A stretch of 64,000 nt of DNA. It comes from Sepioteuthis lessoniana (taxonomy: Eukaryota > Mollusca > Cephalopoda > Myopsida > Loliginidae). The position numbers and the translations under genes are program-made. Below, in pieces: positions 60,377 to 64,000 of this stretch. How positions within the stretch are numbered: the stretch's first letter is position 1; each line of letters begins with the position of its first letter. A model generated the notes under the pieces. The model was not told the DNA's origin and made no database searches. It saw nothing but the letters and a program-made list of their open reading frames with translations. Where the stretch lies: assembly GCA_963585895.1 (NCBI GenBank), contig OY757924.1:54173538-54237537 (forward strand), read 5' to 3'.

Positions 60377-60637
60377 TTAACCTTCGAAAGGCGACCTCTC
60401 TAGAAGGAAAACTGAATTCAAACCACTAGTAATCCGCTGAAAAATTTCCCTTGTCATATTCTGCCTATGGTTGGCTTATATATATATATAATTGTAATTG
60501 TAAAATTAAAATTAATTGTCCTATGAAAGGTTTGCGTAATTTAGAAAATGTAGTATACTAAGGGATAATTTTCCAAAAAGAAAACATTAAAAATAAAAAA
60601 AAAACTTATGAGGATCATTAAATAAGTTTCCAGACTT

Positions 60638-61063
60638 TTATCGTATGGGCCCTTTTATTGATAGTACACACATGAAACTCTTGTCCCCTTCGAAGTAATC
60701 TTCTCCAGCTGCAATGCACTTGTTGTATCGTTCCAACAACTTCTGGAAGGCCCCATGGAAGTCCTCTTGTGTGAGCGTGTCAATGACCGTCGTCACAGCC
60801 TCTTTCATCTCTTCAATTGTCTTATAACGACAGCCTCTAAGTTTTTCCTTGAGCTTGGGGAATAACCAATAGTCCCAGGGAACAAGGTCTGGACTATAGG
60901 GAGGAACTGTCTTGATGCCCATCTTGGTCAAATAGTTTGTGACAAGGATGGAGTTGTGGGCTAGTGCATTGTCCTGGTGGAAATGCCTCTGACCCGATTT
61001 GAAGAGTGCTGGCCTCTTCCCAAGGAATCTCTTCCTGAACTCCCTTAAAACCTCAACATAGTA
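60638..61063 (-). pseudogene. Mariner transposase C-terminal part
   Basis: Reads YYVEVLREFRKRFLGKRPAL, GQRHFHQDNALAHNSILVTN (second Asp), LTKMGIKTVPPYSPDLVPWD (third Asp, DD34D type), LFPKLKEKLRGCRYKTIEEM, KLLERYNKCIAAGEDYFEGD and SFMCVLSIKGPIR. The frame is open throughout, unlike the 7.5 kb copy, but the upstream catalytic part is deleted. Confidence 0.88.
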
Positions 61064-61095
61064 ACCCTAACCCCAACACTAACCCTTTAGCCAAT

Positions 61096-61402
61096 CAACT
61101 CTGGTGTGTGGACTTTCTTACCCCTGCCATACCTCTCATCATCCCTCAGACTCCCTGCCTTACTTGAATCTCTTATGTCACTCAAAAGCTGATTCTTGAT
61201 TCATGCAAGATGGTCGAAAAGCAGTCTGAAGCATTCCATACGTTTCTGTGGCATTTTTTCCAAGTTTAAAACAGAATTGTATTGCATATCGTTGTTCTAA
61301 GGTGTCAGATAGCATTTTTGAAATTCCCCAGCCGTGACAATCAGATTTTAGTTTGGTGTATTCCAATTGCTGCTGTAGCTGTTCATTTGAACGTGAAATC
61401 AT
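61096..61402 (-). pseudogene. Mariner transposase N-terminal part
   Basis: LEQRYAIQFCFKLGKNATET and YGMLQTAFRPSCMNQESAFE are the paired helix-turn-helix start of mariner transposases. A DDERYGRGKKVHTPELIG reading follows before the deletion junction. Not functional without the catalytic segment. Confidence 0.85.
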
Positions 61403-61512
61403 AAAAATTTGTTAGTCATCTCATAAGATGTATAGCAATAACATACTGAACTTTAAAGAGTCTACGACTATTTTAAATGCCTGTACAAAAAAGTCTGGAA
61501 ACTTTTTGAAGG

Positions 61513-62189
61513 CACCACGTATATCGGAATTTCATCGACGAGATGGAAATTAAGGTTTAATAACAATATTCTTTCGTTTTCTCATGAACGCTTGAAAAAT
61601 CAAACAGCCTTATCCAAACATTTTGGAAATTGAAAAATAATAGTCTAACCTCAGAAATTCAATGGAGTATATTGACAAGGTCTAATACTCCGAGTTGCTT
61701 TGATGGTACATGTAAGTTGCATCAAGAAGAAATGATTCAAATTATGTTATACCCTGATTCCGGAAACCTATTAAATCAGAGATGTGATTTGATAGATAGA
61801 TGTAGGCATAGAAATAGATTTAGACAATAGTCGAAAATTTAGTATATTGTCAAAATTAATATTTAACTAGAATTTATTAAATTAGTATAGATATTTTAAT
61901 ATAGTTAAAGAAGTCTTACCATTAACGGCATGGGTTTTGCTACCTTTCAAAGAAAAACAGATGACATATTAAAATTAATAATTTTCTTAAAATTGGTTGA
62001 AATTTGGATATGTATTACTGTAATTGTTAAATTGCTGTTTTAAAAAAAAAGATTTTGTCGTTGTCTTGGAAAAGGCTAAACATAGTTGAAATGGCTTTCC
62101 TTTCTTCCTCTCCTTCCTTCTTTTGTCTATCTGTCCTTTCTGGTTGTATTTTATTTCATTTTCTTCTCGGATCTGATGAAGTCCTGTTC
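61513..62189. other. Unassigned AT-rich DNA
   Basis: The 66-codon frame at 61630-61830 has no family signature. No repeat is recognised. Confidence 0.55.
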
Positions 62190-62203
62190 AAATTATTTTG
62201 GAG

Positions 62204-62496
62204 GTGCCCGTGGTGTAATGGTTATCGTCGTAGGAAATGGACACGGCGACACCATTTCAAATCCTGGACGAGACAGATTGCATTTCATGTAGCTCTAATA
62301 CCATTGGGAAAGGTATGAATCCAATTATTCTCCCTCCAGCTATGGGTAAATAGTAGGGCAGACTAGGTTATTCAGCCTTGGTAAGGCAAATAGCCTAGGA
62401 GAAGGAAAACTCTGAATTCAAACCTGTTAAACTCCGCTTAAAAATTGACCTTGTGTCATATCCTGCCCGAGCGGAGGGGTTGGGTAAATATGGTTA
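62204..62496 (+). repeat. SINE-A, full length, 14-bp TSD
   Basis: AAATTATTTTGGAG (62190-62203) and AAATTCTTTTGGAG (62497-62510) flank it. The A box GTGGTGTAATGGTTATC is intact; the B-box region CCATTTCAAATCCTGG has lost the GAG. The end is GAGGGGTTGGGTAAATATGG. Confidence 0.93.
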
Positions 62497-62510
62497 AAAT
62501 TCTTTTGGAG

Positions 62511-63003
62511 TTATTGATTCATATAAATGCTCTTAAGAGGATGGAAATATATTTATTATCATAATGTGACCAAATATTGTTTTTTTTCTTGAAATAATAT
62601 ATACTAAAAGAAAGGCAAATTTTAAAGAGGTATATAGGTCAATATATATTTTGTCTGCTTTCTTTTTTCTCTGATTATTCTTCCATCTATAATTTTAATC
62701 AGGATGTATGTAGGATTCGTGTGTAAGATCTTGATCAAAATATCCTTTCAAACTATAGTATCTGTCTTCCTTTTTTAGTATTTTCTTTTAGCAGAATGGT
62801 TGCAAAATAAAATAGTGGGAATTCTTGTCGGGAGTAGGCACATGTGACCAGGTGAGACCATTTTTTGCCTTTTTGAGTGGCGTGATAAATATTTAGAATC
62901 AAAGCTCCATTGCACGAATTTGAGTTTGGGTCAGAGTGTAGTATCGGTACTCTTTGGTTGCATTACTCTTTGTGAGATTTCTGAGTACATTAGTCAAATT
63001 TAT
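62511..63003. other. Unassigned DNA
   Basis: No gene or recognised repeat. Confidence 0.55.
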
Positions 63004-63004
63004 C

Positions 63005-63045
<41 letters not shown>

Positions 63046-63068
63046 ATAGATAAATTTGACTAATTGAC

Positions 63069-63101
<33 letters not shown>

Positions 63102-63145
63102 GATAGAGAAATTCCTTTTGTATATATATATATATATATATATAA
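63004..63145. repeat. (TA)n with inverted flank, next to SINE-D
   Basis: AGTCAAATTTATCTATTATA (62993 on) is repeated inversely as TATAATAGATAAATTTGACT (63043-63062) around a (TA)n. More (TA)n at 63070-63085 and 63121-63143 leads into SINE-D. Confidence 0.88.
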
Positions 63146-63412
63146 GTAAAAGTAAAGTTGGCGACCGTAGTCGAGGGTAACCCGAAGGCTCCCTTTTCGA
63201 TAGCTACTACACCAATGTGTAGGGGAGGGCGCTACTCCTTCCCTGGATTGCTCTACTTTACCCTTGATCCGTACCTTATAATGCTGAGTGTTAAGCAAGG
63301 AGACATCAAGTACCATTTTTTGAGTTTTTGGTATGACTCGACCTGGGATTGAACCCAGGTCTCCCAGGCCATTGGCGAACACTCTAACCCCTTGGCCAAT
63401 GTCCGGTATTGG
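63146..63412 (-). repeat. SINE-D, full length, reverse
   Basis: AAAGTTGGCGACCGTAGTCG (3' end in reverse), CTACTACACCAATGTGTAGG, GTATGACTCGACCTGGGATT, and the tRNA-like head with B box GGGATTGAACCCAGG in reverse and CCCCTTGGCCAATG. The best-preserved head of this family in the window. Confidence 0.88.
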
Positions 63413-63445
63413 ATAGATATACGAGCAATCTCACAAAGAAATACA

Positions 63446-63447
<2 letters not shown>

Positions 63448-63490
<43 letters not shown>
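63448..63490. repeat. (TA)n at a SINE-D 3' end
   Basis: About 40 bp of TA, directly continuous with ATAAATAAAGTTGG of the next SINE-D. Confidence 0.93.
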
Positions 63491-63495
<5 letters not shown>

Positions 63496-63692
63496 GTTGG
63501 CCGACCGTTGTCGAAGGTGACCTGATGGCTCCCTTTTCAATAGCTACTACACCGAGGTGCATGGGAAGGTGATACTCCTTTCCCTTGATTGCTCCACATT
63601 GCTGAGACAATCAAGTAACATTTTTTGAGTCTTTGGCATGATTCAACCTGGGATTGAAACCCGGTCTCCCAGTGCATAGGCGAACATGCTGG
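63491..63692 (-). repeat. SINE-D, reverse, with internal deletion
   Basis: AGTTGGCCGACCGTTGTCG, GGCTCCCTTTTCAATAGC, then a jump past the TTACGAATC-type segment to TTTTTTGAGTCTTTGGC and CAACCTGGGATTGAAACC. Head end diverged. Confidence 0.8.
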
Positions 63693-63744
63693 CAAATTAA
63701 TAATAGTAACAAAGTTTTAGAAGGAGTCTTCATGGCATCTTGGC

Positions 63745-63935
63745 GAACGTGCTGGACAAACTCCAGTTGTGCTATTACGTTCACTTTCGGACTAAAACTA
63801 TTCGGAAAGGTATGGATCCTTTATCCCCACCAGCTCAGTTTTAAATAGCGTCACTACTCTTCTTAAACAAAGGTGGCTTTAACATCAAATAAGCCATGAA
63901 GCTTGATATGCCATTAAACAAAGAAACCAAAGCAA
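63745..63935 (+). repeat. SINE-B, 5'-truncated
   Basis: CAGTTGTGCTATTACGTTCA, CGGAAAGGTATGGATCC, then the tail hairpin ACATCAAATAAGCCATGAAG with GATATGCCATTAAACAAAG and an A/C-rich end. Confidence 0.8.
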
Positions 63936-64000
63936 ACAAAACAAAAACAAAAAAGTTTTTAAAATAAAAATGTAATATTCTAATTGACCAAAGATACCAG

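Larger units (their letters stand above)
59352..60478 (+). repeat. Old SINE-A interrupted by family A
   Basis: The SINE-A halves are 59352-59483 (GTGCTCAAATTCTGGACG, GTCGGGCAGACTGGGTTC) and 60391-60478 (TCTAGAAGGAAAACTGAATT, CTTGTCATATTCTGCC). The split is flanked by TTAACCTTCCAAAG and TTAACCTTCGAAAG. Confidence 0.82.
60612..61512 (-). mobile_element. Mariner element, internally deleted
   Basis: Terminal inverted repeats contain AAGTTTCCAGACTTTT at 60628 and, inverted, at 61487-61503. Inside, the minus strand has an N-terminal piece, a junction near 61065-61095 and a C-terminal piece. The region between HTPELIG and YYVEVLREF, including the first catalytic Asp, is gone. Confidence 0.85.

Noticed and set aside
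61060-61090. Interstitial telomere
   Set aside because: Only about three irregular units are present and they sit at a deletion point inside a mariner element; too short to call a telomeric site.

Overview
This window is repeat-dense DNA from an animal nuclear genome and I found no host gene in it. The AT-rich base composition, the very many (TA)n tracts, the several families of tRNA-derived SINEs, and RTE-type and restriction-like-endonuclease LINE relics together suggest an invertebrate. A mollusc is most likely, and octopus or another cephalopod is my best guess; that is inference and not proven. Almost every long reading frame is either part of a transposable element or low-complexity sequence.

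The one element that looks intact is a non-LTR retrotransposon of the L1/Tx1-like group at about 23.18-27.91 kb. It is visibly GC-richer than its surroundings. It has a 303-codon ORF1, then a 14-nt gap, then an uninterrupted 1122-codon ORF2 carrying an apurinic-type endonuclease, a reverse transcriptase with FADD, and a C-terminal CCHC motif, then a short 3' UTR with a poly(A). ORF1 lacks zinc knuckles, and its frame is open for 112 codons upstream of its first ATG.

The rest is a mosaic of recurrent families. (1) An ORF-less element, here called family A, is at most about 0.7 kb, starts TG(N)CCCAGTCGG, ends in (AACC)n and has 10-14 bp target-site duplications (TSDs). About twenty full or partial copies occur on both strands. 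(2) SINE-A, about 290 bp, has a tRNA-like head and ends GGGGTTGGTAAATA. (3) SINE-B, about 246 bp, has a tRNA-like head and shares the 3' hairpin and AACC-like tail of family A. (4) SINE-C is a short tRNA-like unit, seen as a +/-/+ trimer. (5) SINE-D is tRNA-derived, with its 3' end next to (TA)n. (6) 5'-truncated RTE-type LINE ends have (GAT)n tails. (7) Three head-to-tail, 5'-truncated LINE ends of the R2/R4/Dong/Rex6 type, with a PD-(D/E)XK-like endonuclease, lie at 48.4-52.15 kb. (8) There are dead Tc1/mariner elements at 7.5, 14.5, 29, 36, 45.6 and 61 kb. (9) There are several LTR-like fragments.

Layout: 0-14 kb, family A, SINE-A/B, RTE relics, a mariner end and two foldbacks; 14-22 kb, Tc1 relic, minisatellite, 1.6 kb polypyrimidine tract, SINE-B/C/D; 22-28 kb, the Tx1-like LINE; 28-42 kb, an old Tc1 with long inverted repeats, LTR-like units, nested family A and RTE pieces; 42-48 kb, simple repeats and relics; 48-52 kb, the RLE-LINE array; 52-64 kb, deeply nested SINE/family A/RTE insertions. 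TSDs allow several insertion orders to be read directly, for example SINE-A inside family A inside SINE-A at 59.35-60.48 kb.

The most interesting signals are the hairpin tail shared by family A and SINE-B, which shows a compensatory change and implies a common but absent LINE partner; the unusual ORF1 of the intact LINE; the SINE trimer inside a single TSD; and the covarying 3' hairpins of the RLE-LINE copies.
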